From contig NZ_JAQQKW010000005.1 in assembly GCF_028550395.1 (NCBI RefSeq), positions 62,001-126,000 on the forward strand: 64,000 nucleotides of DNA, written 5' to 3'. Shown piece by piece: positions 19,727 to 27,623 of this stretch. Below the pieces are notes generated by a model. That model was given only the letters and a program-made list of their open reading frames with translations. It ran no database searches and was not told where the DNA came from. Made by a program: the position numbers and the translations under genes. Position 1 is the first letter of the stretch. The number at the start of each line of letters is the position of its first letter. Source of the stretch: Asticcacaulis currens (lineage in GTDB: Bacteria > Pseudomonadota > Alphaproteobacteria > Caulobacterales > Caulobacteraceae).

Positions 19727-19864
19727 ATGCGTTTCACCCTGTCCCAGGCACAATCGTCTTCCTCTCACGCCGTGTACGACCGGGCGGTTGCCTATGGTCT
19801 TGTCGGCATTACGGGCTTGTCGATAACCGTGTGGGCGGCGGTGGCGCTATTGATCGCCCTCTGA
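19727..19864 (+). CDS. small membrane protein (45 residues)
   Basis: ATG 19727 opens a 45-codon frame MRFTLSQAQSSSSHAVYD... with a C-terminal helix VAYGLVGITGLSITVWAAVA. The frame ends 27 bases before a strong terminator, which supports a transcript of its own. The ribosome site is weak (GGGTG). Function unknown. Confidence 0.45.
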   Translation: MRFTLSQAQSSSSHAVYDRAVAYGLVGITGLSITVWAAVALLIAL

Positions 19865-19891
19865 TCATAACAACGCCCTCTCAAACGCTTA

Positions 19892-19924
19892 AAGGCCGCA
19901 TCGAACACCGATGCGGCCTTTTTC
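19892..19924. terminator. bidirectional rho-independent terminator
   Basis: AAGGCCGCATCG-AACAC-CGATGCGGCCTT with TTTTT on the plus side and an A-run on the other, between the small gene at 19727 and the end of yebC. Confidence 0.9.
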
Positions 19925-19949
19925 GTTGTGTGAAACCATAACGGAAAGA

Positions 19950-20708
19950 TCAGGCGCTGAGCGCTTCCATCTCTTCGTCCGAGATGTCGAAATTGGCATA
20001 GACCGCCTGTACGTCATCATCGTCATTGAGCGCGTCGATCAGCTTCATCAGCGTCCTGGCCGGGTCGCCGGTGATGGGCGACAGGGTTTGCGGCTTCCAG
20101 ATGAACCTGGTGGACTTGGGATCGCCCAGCACCTTGGCCACGGCTTCGGTCACGGCGTTGAGGTCTTCATAGGCCGTAAAGATCAGGTGGCCGCCGTCTT
20201 CCTCGTCCTCATCGGTTTCGACATCGGCAGCCCCGGCTTCGATGGCCGCTTCCATGATGGCGTCGGCAGACCCGGCCTTCAGCGGATACTCGATCTGACC
20301 CATGCGGTCCCACATGAAGCTGACCGAGCCGGTTTCGCCCAGATTGCCGCCGAACTTGGTGAAGTACGAGCGCACATTGCCGCCGGTACGGTTGCGGTTA
20401 TCGGTCAGGGTTTCGACGATGATGCCGATGCCCTGCGGCCCGAAGCCTTCGTAGCGGATTTCTTCCATATTGTCGGACTCACCGGCCGCCCCCTTCTTGA
20501 TGGCGCGGTCGATATTGTCCTTTGGCATGGACTCGGCCTTGGCGTTGTTGACCGCCAGACGCAGACGCGGGTTCATGGCCGGGTCAGGCATACCCGACTT
20601 AGCGGCCACGGTGATGTCGCGCGCCAGCTTGGAAAACAGCTTGGAACGGGCCGCGTCGGCGCGGCCCTTCTTGTGCATGATGTTCTTGAATTTACTATGG
20701 CCAGCCAT
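19950..20708 (-). CDS. yebC: YebC/PmpR family (TACO1-like) protein
   Basis: 252 residues opening with the family signature [15 protein letters not shown] and containing [20 protein letters not shown]. Members act as DNA-binding regulators or, as more recently shown, help ribosomes through stalling sequences such as polyproline; which applies here is unknown. An acidic linker ([10 protein letters not shown]) is notable. It is the last gene of a minus-strand run alx-fau-ymdB-yebC. Confidence 0.95.
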   Translation of the reverse strand: MAGHSKFKNIMHKKGRADAARSKLFSKLARDITVAAKSGMPDPAMNPRLRLAVNNAKAESMPKDNIDRAIKKGAAGESDNMEEIRYEGFGPQGIGIIVETLTDNRNRTGGNVRSYFTKFGGNLGETGSVSFMWDRMGQIEYPLKAGSADAIMEAAIEAGAADVETDEDEEDGGHLIFTAYEDLNAVTEAVAKVLGDPKSTRFIWKPQTLSPITGDPARTLMKLIDALNDDDDVQAVYANFDISDEEMEALSA

Positions 20709-20765
20709 GGGAAACCTCTGTCAGCGCGCACCTGCGCGCTCAGCTTATTAGGATTGGGCGCGGTT

Positions 20766-21599
20766 CTAAACCGAAACCTGAAGTTCTGGCAACACCGTCT
20801 TGAGACGGCCGCCCAGGCGGATGGGCTCGATGCGGGTGGCCAGTCCTGTCCGGTCATCCGTCTCAACAAAGACGCCGCACAGGGTCGCGGGGCCGGAGGC
20901 GGGCTTATAGCGCTCCTTGCCAATGCGCGTGGTGAAACGACGCAGCGGCTCCTCCTTGTCCATGCCGATGACGCTGTCGTAATCGGCACAGGCCCCGGCA
21001 TCGGTCTGATAGGCGGTGCCACCGGGCAGGATCTGCGCGTCGGCCGTCGGGACATGGGTGTGGGTGCCCACCACCAGTGAGGCGCGTCCGTCGCAGAAAT
21101 GCCCCATGGCCATCTTTTCGGAGGTGGCTTCGGCGTGGATATCAACCACCACCGCATCGGCCACCAGCCCCAGCGGCGCGCTTTCCAGCGCCTTGTCCAC
21201 CGCGGCAAACGGGTCGTCCATCGATGCCATATGCACCAGACCCAGCGCGTTCATCACCAGAATCCGCTTGCCTGACGCCGTTTCGAACAGATTGACCCCC
21301 CGCCCCGGCACATCGGCCAGAGGCGGATAGTTCAACGGGCGGATCAGGCGCGGCTCACGCACAATATAGGTCAGGGCCTCTTTCTGGTCCCAGGAATGGT
21401 TGCCGAGCGTCAGGCAGTCCGCACCGGCCTCGAACAACTGATTGGCGGTATTTTCCGACACGCCAAAGCCGGAGGCAGCGTTTTCGGCATTGACGATGAC
21501 AAATTCGAGGTCGAGGGCCCGGCGCACAAAGGGCAGATGTTCGGAAACGGCGTCGCGGCCGGCCCGGCCGACCACATCACCGAAAAAAGCAAAGCGCAT
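20766..21599 (-). CDS. YmdB-type metallophosphoesterase (TIGR00282 family)
   Basis: 277 residues. The dimetal site is visible: Asp in FFGDVVGRAG, Glu/Asn in VNAENAASG, Asn/His in LGNHSWD, and later His residues in DIHAEATSEK and VVGTHTHVPTAD. B. subtilis YmdB hydrolyses cyclic nucleotides and affects biofilm and RNA turnover; the role in this group is untested. Its ATG overlaps the fau stop (ATGA), so the two are translationally coupled. Confidence 0.93.
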   Translation of the reverse strand: MRFAFFGDVVGRAGRDAVSEHLPFVRRALDLEFVIVNAENAASGFGVSENTANQLFEAGADCLTLGNHSWDQKEALTYIVREPRLIRPLNYPPLADVPGRGVNLFETASGKRILVMNALGLVHMASMDDPFAAVDKALESAPLGLVADAVVVDIHAEATSEKMAMGHFCDGRASLVVGTHTHVPTADAQILPGGTAYQTDAGACADYDSVIGMDKEEPLRRFTTRIGKERYKPASGPATLCGVFVETDDRTGLATRIEPIRLGGRLKTVLPELQVSV

Positions 21600-22186
21600 C
21601 AGGTGTTCTTTCTAATCTCTATCACGCCCTGTTCGGTAAGGACGGCATCGAGACGCTGATCGTGGGATTCGGTGGGCACGCGGGCGACCTCCTGAGCGGA
21701 AAAGGCCACGCCCCATACCTGCAATGGATTTTCATTACTCCGATTTACCGAGCGAAGATAGTCCAAAGCGCGGTCGTAAAAGCCGCCGCCATAGCCCAGC
21801 CGCCCACCCTGGCGATCAAAGGCCAGAAGCGGTGCCAGAATGAGATCGGGAAACACCTCCGGCGCATCGGGGCCGGGCTGCTGCGTGCCAAACGGTCCCG
21901 CCAGCAGCGGTTCGTCGAGAGTGTAAGCGCAAAAGCTCATACGCCCCTCCGCTTCGATACGGGGCAAGGCCAGAATGTAGCCGCGCGCCTGAAAGTGACG
22001 CATCAGGCGTCGGGGGTCGATCTCATCCCTGATGGGGTAAAACCCGGCCACGACCGCCGCCCTGGGCCAAGCCCGGCGCGCCACAAAGGCCTCGGCCAGC
22101 CGTTCGCCCGCATCCGGCGATGCGGCGGCCAGCGCGGCCCGCCGGGCTTTCATCTCTCTGCGCATGGAGGCTTTGGCGTCTGACAT
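21599..22186 (-). CDS. fau: 5-formyltetrahydrofolate cyclo-ligase
   Basis: About 195 residues from ATG 22186. ATP-dependent conversion of 5-formyl-THF to 5,10-methenyl-THF. The hallmark GRLGYGGGFYDRALDY lies near residue 130; RREMKARR at the N-terminus binds ATP phosphates. In many proteobacteria fau follows zapA and the 6S RNA gene; here alx and a beta-glucosidase block sit between. Confidence 0.93.
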   Translation of the reverse strand: MSDAKASMRREMKARRAALAAASPDAGERLAEAFVARRAWPRAAVVAGFYPIRDEIDPRRLMRHFQARGYILALPRIEAEGRMSFCAYTLDEPLLAGPFGTQQPGPDAPEVFPDLILAPLLAFDRQGGRLGYGGGFYDRALDYLRSVNRSNENPLQVWGVAFSAQEVARVPTESHDQRLDAVLTEQGVIEIRKNT

Positions 22187-22197
22187 GAGCGTGTAGA

Positions 22198-22297
22198 GCG
22201 CTTTCCGAAAAGTGGGACGCACTTTTCGGATAAAAAAGCGCGTTAAACCAGAAATTTAGAGCGTGGCTTCGATTCAATCTGAACGAAACACGCTCTA
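22198..22297. repeat. two adjacent palindromic repeats before fau
   Basis: 22198-22241 is a CCGAAAA-type copy (GCGCTTT/AAAGCGC outer arms, CCGAAAAGTG/CACTTTTCGG inner arms). 22257-22297 is a different palindrome, TAGAGCGTG...CACGCTCTA with inner TTCG/CGAA. They fill the gap between alx and fau. Confidence 0.85.
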
Positions 22298-22312
22298 AGG
22301 CCATGCCAGACC

Positions 22313-22353
22313 GTAAAAAGCAAGAGCCCCCTCCGGAGGGAACCGAAGGGGGC
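22313..22353 (-). terminator. rho-independent terminator of alx
   Basis: On the minus strand GCCCCC pairs with GGGGGC around TTCGGTTCCCTCCGGA, followed by TCTTGCTTTTT. It comes shortly after the alx stop codon. Confidence 0.75.
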
Positions 22354-22359
22354 GCAGGC

Positions 22360-23379
22360 TTAGTTGTCTGTGTCGTTTGTCTTCTTCGAATCGAAGGGGA
22401 AGGCCCCGGTCGGATGGGCGTCGCCCTTCGGCTTGATCAGGATGGACAGGATCATGGTCAGGACCAGTATCGAGGCCGTCGCCGTCAGCGACCACACAAT
22501 CGGAATCTTATAGACGTCGATCAGCAGCATCTTGGCACCAACGAACACCAGCACCAGCGCCAGACCATAGGGCAGCAGGTGGAACTTTTCGTGCATCCCG
22601 GCCAGCAGGAAGTACATGGCGCGCAGGCCCAGAATAGCGAAGACGTTAGACGTCAGGACGATAAACGGGTCGGTGGTGATGGCGAAGATAGCCGGGATGG
22701 AGTCCACCGCAAACACCACGTCGATAATACCGATCAGGATGACCACGATCAGCAGGGGGGTGGCGATACGCTTGCCATTCAGGCGGGTGAAGAAGTTTTC
22801 GCCATCATAATTGGGGGAGATGGTGAAGGTCTTACGCACCCATTTCAGGGCCGGATTGCTTTCCAAATCGGGCTCCTGACCGGCGGCCAGCCACATCTTG
22901 AAGCCGGTGAACACCAGAAACGCGCCGAACACGTAGAGCACCCAGTGGAACTGCGCCACCAGCCACGCCCCCACCACGATCATGCCGGCGCGCAGGACCA
23001 GCGCCATCAGAATCCCGATCATCAGCACGCGCTTCTGATACTCTGCTGGCACGGCGAAATAGGTGAACAGCATCAGGAAGACGAAGATATTATCGACCGC
23101 CAGCGCCTTTTCGACCAGATAGCCGGTGGTAAATTCCAGCGCCTTGGTATTGGCCAGCGCCTGAGCGGCGGCATCGCCCGTCAGACCGCCCATCTCCCAC
23201 CACATGATGCCGAGGAAGACGAAGGAGGTGGCGACCCAGATCAGCGACCAGATGGCCGCTTCGGTCATCGAGACCTTGTGCGCGCCCTGTTTGTTGAGGG
23301 CAAAAAAGTCGATAAACAACGCGACGACGACAAAGGCCGCGAACGTCCCCCACATCAGGGGCGTAGCAATGGTTTCCAT
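22360..23379 (-). CDS. alx: TerC-family membrane transporter, Alx type
   Basis: 339 residues, nine or so transmembrane helices, opening METIATPLMWGTFAAFVVVALFIDF, close in layout to E. coli Alx. Acidic residues within helices (VDNIFVF, VFAVDSIPAIFAITTDPFIV) are the TerC metal-binding motifs. Alx-type proteins are tied to manganese export. The leader carries a yybP-ykoY manganese riboswitch with its own promoter, giving a simple circuit in which manganese turns on the transporter. Confidence 0.93.
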   Translation of the reverse strand: METIATPLMWGTFAAFVVVALFIDFFALNKQGAHKVSMTEAAIWSLIWVATSFVFLGIMWWEMGGLTGDAAAQALANTKALEFTTGYLVEKALAVDNIFVFLMLFTYFAVPAEYQKRVLMIGILMALVLRAGMIVVGAWLVAQFHWVLYVFGAFLVFTGFKMWLAAGQEPDLESNPALKWVRKTFTISPNYDGENFFTRLNGKRIATPLLIVVILIGIIDVVFAVDSIPAIFAITTDPFIVLTSNVFAILGLRAMYFLLAGMHEKFHLLPYGLALVLVFVGAKMLLIDVYKIPIVWSLTATASILVLTMILSILIKPKGDAHPTGAFPFDSKKTNDTDN

Positions 23380-23410
23380 AGGTGAGACTCAATCTCTCAG
23401 AGGTTGACAA

Positions 23411-23533
23411 GGACAGGCCCATCGGACCCGTCCTCAGTCTCGCCACGCCGCCGAAACGGTGTCTGATGCCGGAGCTACGCTCGTGTTGACGACATCAAAC
23501 GATCGCACACGGCGATCTGGCTACTCCCTGAGG
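23411..23533 (-). promoter_or_regulatory. yybP-ykoY (manganese) riboswitch
   Basis: Read on the minus strand: closing stem CCTCAG (from 23533) with CTGAGG (to 23432), conserved GGGAGTAGC at the 5' side, AUGUCGUCAACACGA and GGCGAGACTGAGG at the 3' side. After it a hairpin GGACGGGTCC-GAT-GGGCCTGTCC (23411-23433) shares bases with the aptamer end and can act as the alternative structure. It precedes an alx homologue, the classic client. Confidence 0.9.
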
Positions 23534-23542
23534 ATAACCGTC

Positions 23543-23571
23543 TTATTTCAGACGAAGACGGTGGCTGTCAA
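23543..23571 (-). promoter_or_regulatory. promoter of the riboswitch-alx transcript
   Basis: TTGACA (23571-23566) and AAATAA (23548-23543) 17 bases apart on the minus strand. The start would fall a few bases before the riboswitch closing stem. Confidence 0.7.
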
Positions 23572-23649
23572 GTTGGCTTTGTAACGATTGTGCGGTTTAA
23601 ATCCCCGCAAGCCCGACTTGCATGGGTGATGGCGGCGCCAAGAGAGGCT

Positions 23650-23806
23650 TAAAAATACGACCTAGCCACCCCAAAAGGGTGGCGGCGCCACGGGAACCGT
23701 TGCGAAGCGTTTAAATCCACTCAGACCTGACGTATCAGGTGGGAGCCATATGATAGGGACCACGATCCCAGTCAGGGACAGCTCCCGTTCTAAGAGATTA
23801 AGGTCA
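23650..23806 (-). ncRNA. ssrS: candidate 6S RNA (ssrS)
   Basis: Read on the minus strand: a closing helix GACCU (23805-23801) with AGGUC (23663-23659); a second helix ACGGGA/UCCCGU; a large central internal loop; an apical hairpin ACCTGA-TACG-TCAGGT; and on the 3' strand a side hairpin GCCACCC-TTTT-GGGGTGGC. This is the 6S architecture, and GTCTGAGTGGATTTAAAC echoes the E. coli GUCCGAG...UUAAAAC region. The locus lies between zapA and fau, the usual home of ssrS. Ends are approximate. The stretch 23581-24040 otherwise shows no gene. Confidence 0.5.
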
Positions 23807-24044
23807 GAAGGATTAGGTGTTCGCTGACGTGAGCCGCAGCACGACCCGCCGTCACACAATCTAGGCGCAACACTGCGCCCTTACAAGGGGGACCAGCGCA
23901 GGCTTTTGTAAATCCATCATAAAGCGATGACCTTGTCCTGAGCCAGACAAACACGACACCGATGTCATAAAAAATGACTTCACAGACATTCAATCCCGGA
24001 TTATGAAATCTCCCCATAACAAAATCATTCCAGGGACACTGATC

Positions 24045-26324
24045 ATGCGCACTTTCAAGCTCAGCCTGCTGGCGACGGCCGCCCTCGGCTTCGCCTTCGT
24101 CTCCACCGTTCCCGCCCTGGCTCAGGCGCCTGCGGCGGCCGAAGCCCCCAAGGCCACGCCGTGGACCGACACCCGTCTGGACGCCGACACCCGCGTCGAG
24201 CTTCTGCTCAAGGAAATGACGCAGGATGAAAAGCTGAAACTGGTTTTCGGGCACTTTGCCTCTGCCGGTGACTGGCTCAATGCGCGCGGCGACATTGCCG
24301 GGCTGAACTGGAAGCCGCCGGTCGAAAGCCACCACCAATCGGCCGGCTTTGTCTTCGGCGTGCCGCGTCTGGGCATCCCCAATCAGTGGCAGACCGACGC
24401 AGGCGTCGGCGTCGCCTCTCAGGTCGGTGATAAGCCGCGTCTGCGCACCGCCCTGCCGTCGGGCATGGCCACGGCGGCAACCTGGGACCGCGACCTGGCC
24501 TTCAAGGGCGGCGCGATGATCGGCCGCGAAGCGCGTCTGTCGGGCTTTAACGTGCAACTGGCCGGGGGCGTCAACCTGATGCGCGAACCGCGCAATGGCC
24601 GTAACTTCGAATATGGTGGCGAAGACCCGCTGCTGGCCGGCGTCATCGTCGGGGAGCAGATCCGCGGCATCCAGTCGAACAAGATCATTTCGACGGTCAA
24701 GCACTACGCCTACAACGCGCAGGAAACCAACCGCTTCACCGCCTCCTCCAATATTTCGGACAAGGCGGGGCGCGAATCCGACCTGCTGGCGTTTCAGTTC
24801 GCCATCGAAACCGGCAATCCGGCCTCGGTGATGTGCGCCTATAACCGCGTCAACAATGTCTATGCCTGCGAAAGCGACTATCTGCTGAACGAAGTCCTGA
24901 AGAAGGACTGGGGCTATAAGGGCTATGTGATGTCGGACTGGGGCGCGACCCATTCGACCATTCCCGCTGCCAATGCCGGCCTCGATCAGCAGTCGGGCTA
25001 TCCGTTCGACAAAGGCAACTATTTTGCGGGCCCGCTGAAAGAAGCGGTGGAAAATGGCTTTGTGAAGCAGGAGCGCCTCGACGACATGGCGCGCCGCATC
25101 CTGTGGGGCCTGGTTTCGACCGGCGCGTTCGACACGCCGGTGCCGGTGGCCGAGGACCAGATCGACTTCAAGGCGCACGCCGCCGTCACTCAGGCTGATG
25201 CCGAAGGCGGCATAGTGCTGTTGAAAAACACCGGACTACTGCCGTTGGCCACGACGGCCAAAAAGATCGTCGTCATCGGCGGCTATGCGGATAAGGGCGT
25301 GATTTCCGGCGGCGGCTCGTCGCAGGTCTACGGTCAGGGCGGCAACCCGGTCAAGGATCTGGGCCTGGGCCCCAAGGCCTTCCCCGGCCCCCTCACCTAC
25401 TATCCGGACCCGCCGGTCGAAGCGCTGAAAGCCCGCACCAGGGCCGACGTCGTCTATCATGACGGCAAGGATGTGAAGGCGGCCGTGAAGGCGGCCAAAG
25501 GCGCGGACGTGGTTATCGTGTTCGGCACCCAGTGGACGGGCGAATCCATCGACGCCGAACTGAAGCTCGATGAAAACGCCGACGCCCTGATCGACGCGGT
25601 GGCCAAGGCCAATAAAAAGACCGTCGTCGTGCTGCAAACGGGCGGGCCGGTCTTCATGCCGTGGTTGTCGAAGGTCGGGGCCGTGGTCGAAGCCTGGTAT
25701 CCCGGCACCAAGGGCGGCACGGCCATTGCCCGCGTCCTGACCGGTGAAGTCTCGCCATCAGGCCGCCTGCCGGTAACCTTTGCGGCCTCGCTCGATCAGT
25801 TGCCGCGACCCAAGCTCGACGGTGACCCCAAGAGCGACACGATCCGCACGCAGGTCAATTACGACATCGAAGGCGCAGCCATCGGTTACAAGTGGTTCGA
25901 CAAGAAGGGCCTTAAGCCGCTGTTCGCCTTCGGCCACGGCCTGACCTATTCGACCTTCGGCTACAGCGACCTGAAGACCTCGACGGCGGGGGACAGGCTG
26001 AGCGTCAGCTTCACCGTGACCAATACGGGCAAGGTCGCCGCTTCGGACGTGCCGCAGGTCTATGTTTCGGCCCCGGCCTCGGCGGGCTGGGAAGCGCCCA
26101 AGCGCCTCGGCGGCTGGGACAAGGTGGCGCTGAAACCCGGCGAGTCGAAGACGGTGACGGTGGCGGTTGATCCGCGCCTTCTGGCCAGTTTCGACAGCGC
26201 GTCAAAGACGTGGAACGTCGCCGCCGGTGCCTACGACGTGAGCCTCGCCCGCTCGGCCACGGATGCCGTCAGCAAAACCAGCGTCACGCTGAACGCGCAA
26301 AAGTACGATGTGAGAGGGAAGTAA
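24045..26324 (+). CDS. bglX: GH3 beta-glucosidase, exported
   Basis: About 759 residues from ATG 24045 (AGGGA upstream; signal peptide MRTFKLSLLATAALGFAFVS, cleavage near ALAQA); an in-frame ATG at 24003 would bury the signal. The GH3 (alpha/beta)8 domain has the Asp nucleophile in VMSDWGATHS; the second alpha/beta sandwich begins near GGIVLLKNTGLLPL; a fibronectin-like domain ends the protein (VPQVYVSAPASAGWEAP). It releases glucose or xylose from beta-linked oligosaccharides in the periplasm. Caulobacterales commonly carry such plant-polymer enzymes. Confidence 0.93.
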   Translation: MRTFKLSLLATAALGFAFVSTVPALAQAPAAAEAPKATPWTDTRLDADTRVELLLKEMTQDEKLKLVFGHFASAGDWLNARGDIAGLNWKPPVESHHQSAGFVFGVPRLGIPNQWQTDAGVGVASQVGDKPRLRTALPSGMATAATWDRDLAFKGGAMIGREARLSGFNVQLAGGVNLMREPRNGRNFEYGGEDPLLAGVIVGEQIRGIQSNKIISTVKHYAYNAQETNRFTASSNISDKAGRESDLLAFQFAIETGNPASVMCAYNRVNNVYACESDYLLNEVLKKDWGYKGYVMSDWGATHSTIPAANAGLDQQSGYPFDKGNYFAGPLKEAVENGFVKQERLDDMARRILWGLVSTGAFDTPVPVAEDQIDFKAHAAVTQADAEGGIVLLKNTGLLPLATTAKKIVVIGGYADKGVISGGGSSQVYGQGGNPVKDLGLGPKAFPGPLTYYPDPPVEALKARTRADVVYHDGKDVKAAVKAAKGADVVIVFGTQWTGESIDAELKLDENADALIDAVAKANKKTVVVLQTGGPVFMPWLSKVGAVVEAWYPGTKGGTAIARVLTGEVSPSGRLPVTFAASLDQLPRPKLDGDPKSDTIRTQVNYDIEGAAIGYKWFDKKGLKPLFAFGHGLTYSTFGYSDLKTSTAGDRLSVSFTVTNTGKVAASDVPQVYVSAPASAGWEAPKRLGGWDKVALKPGESKTVTVAVDPRLLASFDSASKTWNVAAGAYDVSLARSATDAVSKTSVTLNAQKYDVRGK

Positions 26325-26325
26325 C

Positions 26326-26715
26326 ATGGCTGCGGCAGAGGACGATCGCCTTGAGGTTCTGCCTATCCTGCCCAGCCTGTCACTAAGCGAAACCCAGAGC
26401 TTCTACAGTGAGTTTCTGGGTTTCGACGCCACCGTGTTTGAGGATCACAACTATCTGATCCTCAGACGCGATGCCTTCGGTTCACCGATTGAACTGCACT
26501 TCTGGCTTACGGATCGCCGCGACCTGTGTGAACAGAGCGCGGTCTATATTCGCGGGGGCAGCATAGACAGGCTGCACGAAGAGTTCAGGCAAAAGGAATG
26601 TCTGCATCTGTCGCCCATCCTGCCGAGGCCGTGGGGCATGACCGAATTTTACGTCCATGACCCGCATGGGAATTTGCTTAAATTCGGACGCGTGAGCGAC
26701 GAAAGCCGCCCATAG
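26326..26715 (+). CDS. glyoxalase/bleomycin-resistance (VOC) superfamily protein
   Basis: 129 residues with the paired beta-alpha-beta-beta-beta fold: LPILPSLSLSETQSFYSEFLGF at the start and FYVHDPHGNLLKFGR at the end are standard VOC landmarks. The layout is like bleomycin-binding proteins, but the ligand is unknown. It starts one base after the beta-glucosidase stop and is surely cotranscribed with it. Confidence 0.85.
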   Translation: MAAAEDDRLEVLPILPSLSLSETQSFYSEFLGFDATVFEDHNYLILRRDAFGSPIELHFWLTDRRDLCEQSAVYIRGGSIDRLHEEFRQKECLHLSPILPRPWGMTEFYVHDPHGNLLKFGRVSDESRP

Positions 26716-26721
26716 ATGTTT

Positions 26722-26808
26722 AGTCCCTCGCCGGGCGGTGGCTGCGCCACCTTGGCCGCCGCCTCAATGGCGGCTTGAGCGGAATGATTCCATGAGAAAT
26801 CATTCCGC
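26722..26808. repeat. triple-hairpin intergenic repeat, copy A
   Basis: About 87 bp with three hairpins in a row: GGTGGC-TGC-GCCACC, GCCGCC-TCAAT-GGCGGC and GCGGAATGATT...AATCATTCCGC. An inverted copy lies at 40556-40637. It begins seven bases after the VOC stop and ends at the zapA stop, so it may terminate both. Confidence 0.85.
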
Positions 26809-26809
26809 C

Positions 26810-27139
26810 TTAAACTTCACCGACCAGCTTTTCCAGCCGTTCGGCGGCGTCGGAAATGGCAAAGGCCGCCTTGCGTTCGATCTCAAAGGCTCCGGCGGAC
26901 ATGCGCGCCTGCGCCGACTGCGCCTCTTCGAGTTGTGCGCGCAGTTCTTCCATCTCATCGACAAGCAGCAGGGACGCCATCAGGAACAGGCGCACCTCAC
27001 CGATCGCCCCGACGTCGGACACCACCATTTCCACGTGGTCATTAAAGACGCGCGCCAGTTCCTGCACACGCGCTTCCTGACCGTCGGCGCAGCCCACCGT
27101 ATAGGGCTTGTTATTGACCTTGACCGTAACCTCAGCCAT
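26810..27139 (-). CDS. zapA: cell division protein ZapA
   Basis: 109 residues: ZapA globular head (MAEVTVKVNNKPYTVGCADG) followed by a long helix (LMASLLLVDEMEELRAQLEEAQ) for coiled-coil tetramers. ZapA bundles FtsZ filaments. Its ATG overlaps the zauP stop (ATGA), so the two are coupled. FtsZ itself is encoded at 57379. Confidence 0.93.
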   Translation of the reverse strand: MAEVTVKVNNKPYTVGCADGQEARVQELARVFNDHVEMVVSDVGAIGEVRLFLMASLLLVDEMEELRAQLEEAQSAQARMSAGAFEIERKAAFAISDAAERLEKLVGEV

Positions 27140-27450
27140 CAGGCGGCCTGCTCGTTGAGAAGTTGACGGATATCCTTGGCGGCGACACCCAGTGCCTCAA
27201 ACGCCTCGGAGGCGGCGGCTTCGAGCGCTTTTTCACGCACCTTCAGGGCGTCAATTTCCCCCTGAAGACGGCGCGCCTCGGCGGCGTTTTCTGTCGGAGA
27301 CGAATCGCCTCCCTGGGTTTCGCTGCGCTCTTTGAGATCGCGCATACGAGTTTCCAGCGCATTGAGCGCATTGTCCAGACGCTCGACCGCCGCTGACAGA
27401 CTGGCGCCCGCGACCGGAGAAAGCTGAGCCGTGTTCTGAGCATTTTCCAT
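27139..27450 (-). CDS. zauP: ZapA partner ZauP (coiled coil)
   Basis: About 103 residues from ATG 27450 (MENAQNTAQLSPV); an in-frame extension to 27483 is less likely. Almost wholly helical: two heptad stretches (LSAAVERLDNALNALETRM and EARRLQGEIDALKVREKALE) joined by a polar linker. In Caulobacter ZauP tightens the Z-ring through ZapA, and the gene order and size fit. Identification rests on position, length and coiled-coil character. Confidence 0.8.
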   Translation of the reverse strand: MENAQNTAQLSPVAGASLSAAVERLDNALNALETRMRDLKERSETQGGDSSPTENAAEARRLQGEIDALKVREKALEAAASEAFEALGVAAKDIRQLLNEQAA

Positions 27451-27623
27451 GGGTTGACTGTACTTCCTAAAGGCCTGCTTCACAAGTCATGCAGCCTGAA
27501 AGGCGAAAATTAGCCCTATACACCCCTGCGGAGCCAAATTCCTAAAACTCGAATATGGCCATTGTCCGGCAGATGGGCTAAAGGACCGCGCAACCTCACC
27601 CCCCGTATTTGTTTGAGAATGCC

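Noticed and set aside
22187-22359. 6S RNA directly upstream of fau
   Set aside because: The gap is filled by two palindromic repeats and the alx terminator, with no room for a 6S fold; the better candidate is at 23650-23806.
23790-25178. A 462-codon minus-strand frame over the start of bglX
   Set aside because: It runs antisense through the signal peptide and catalytic domain of a clear GH3 gene and has no domain of its own.
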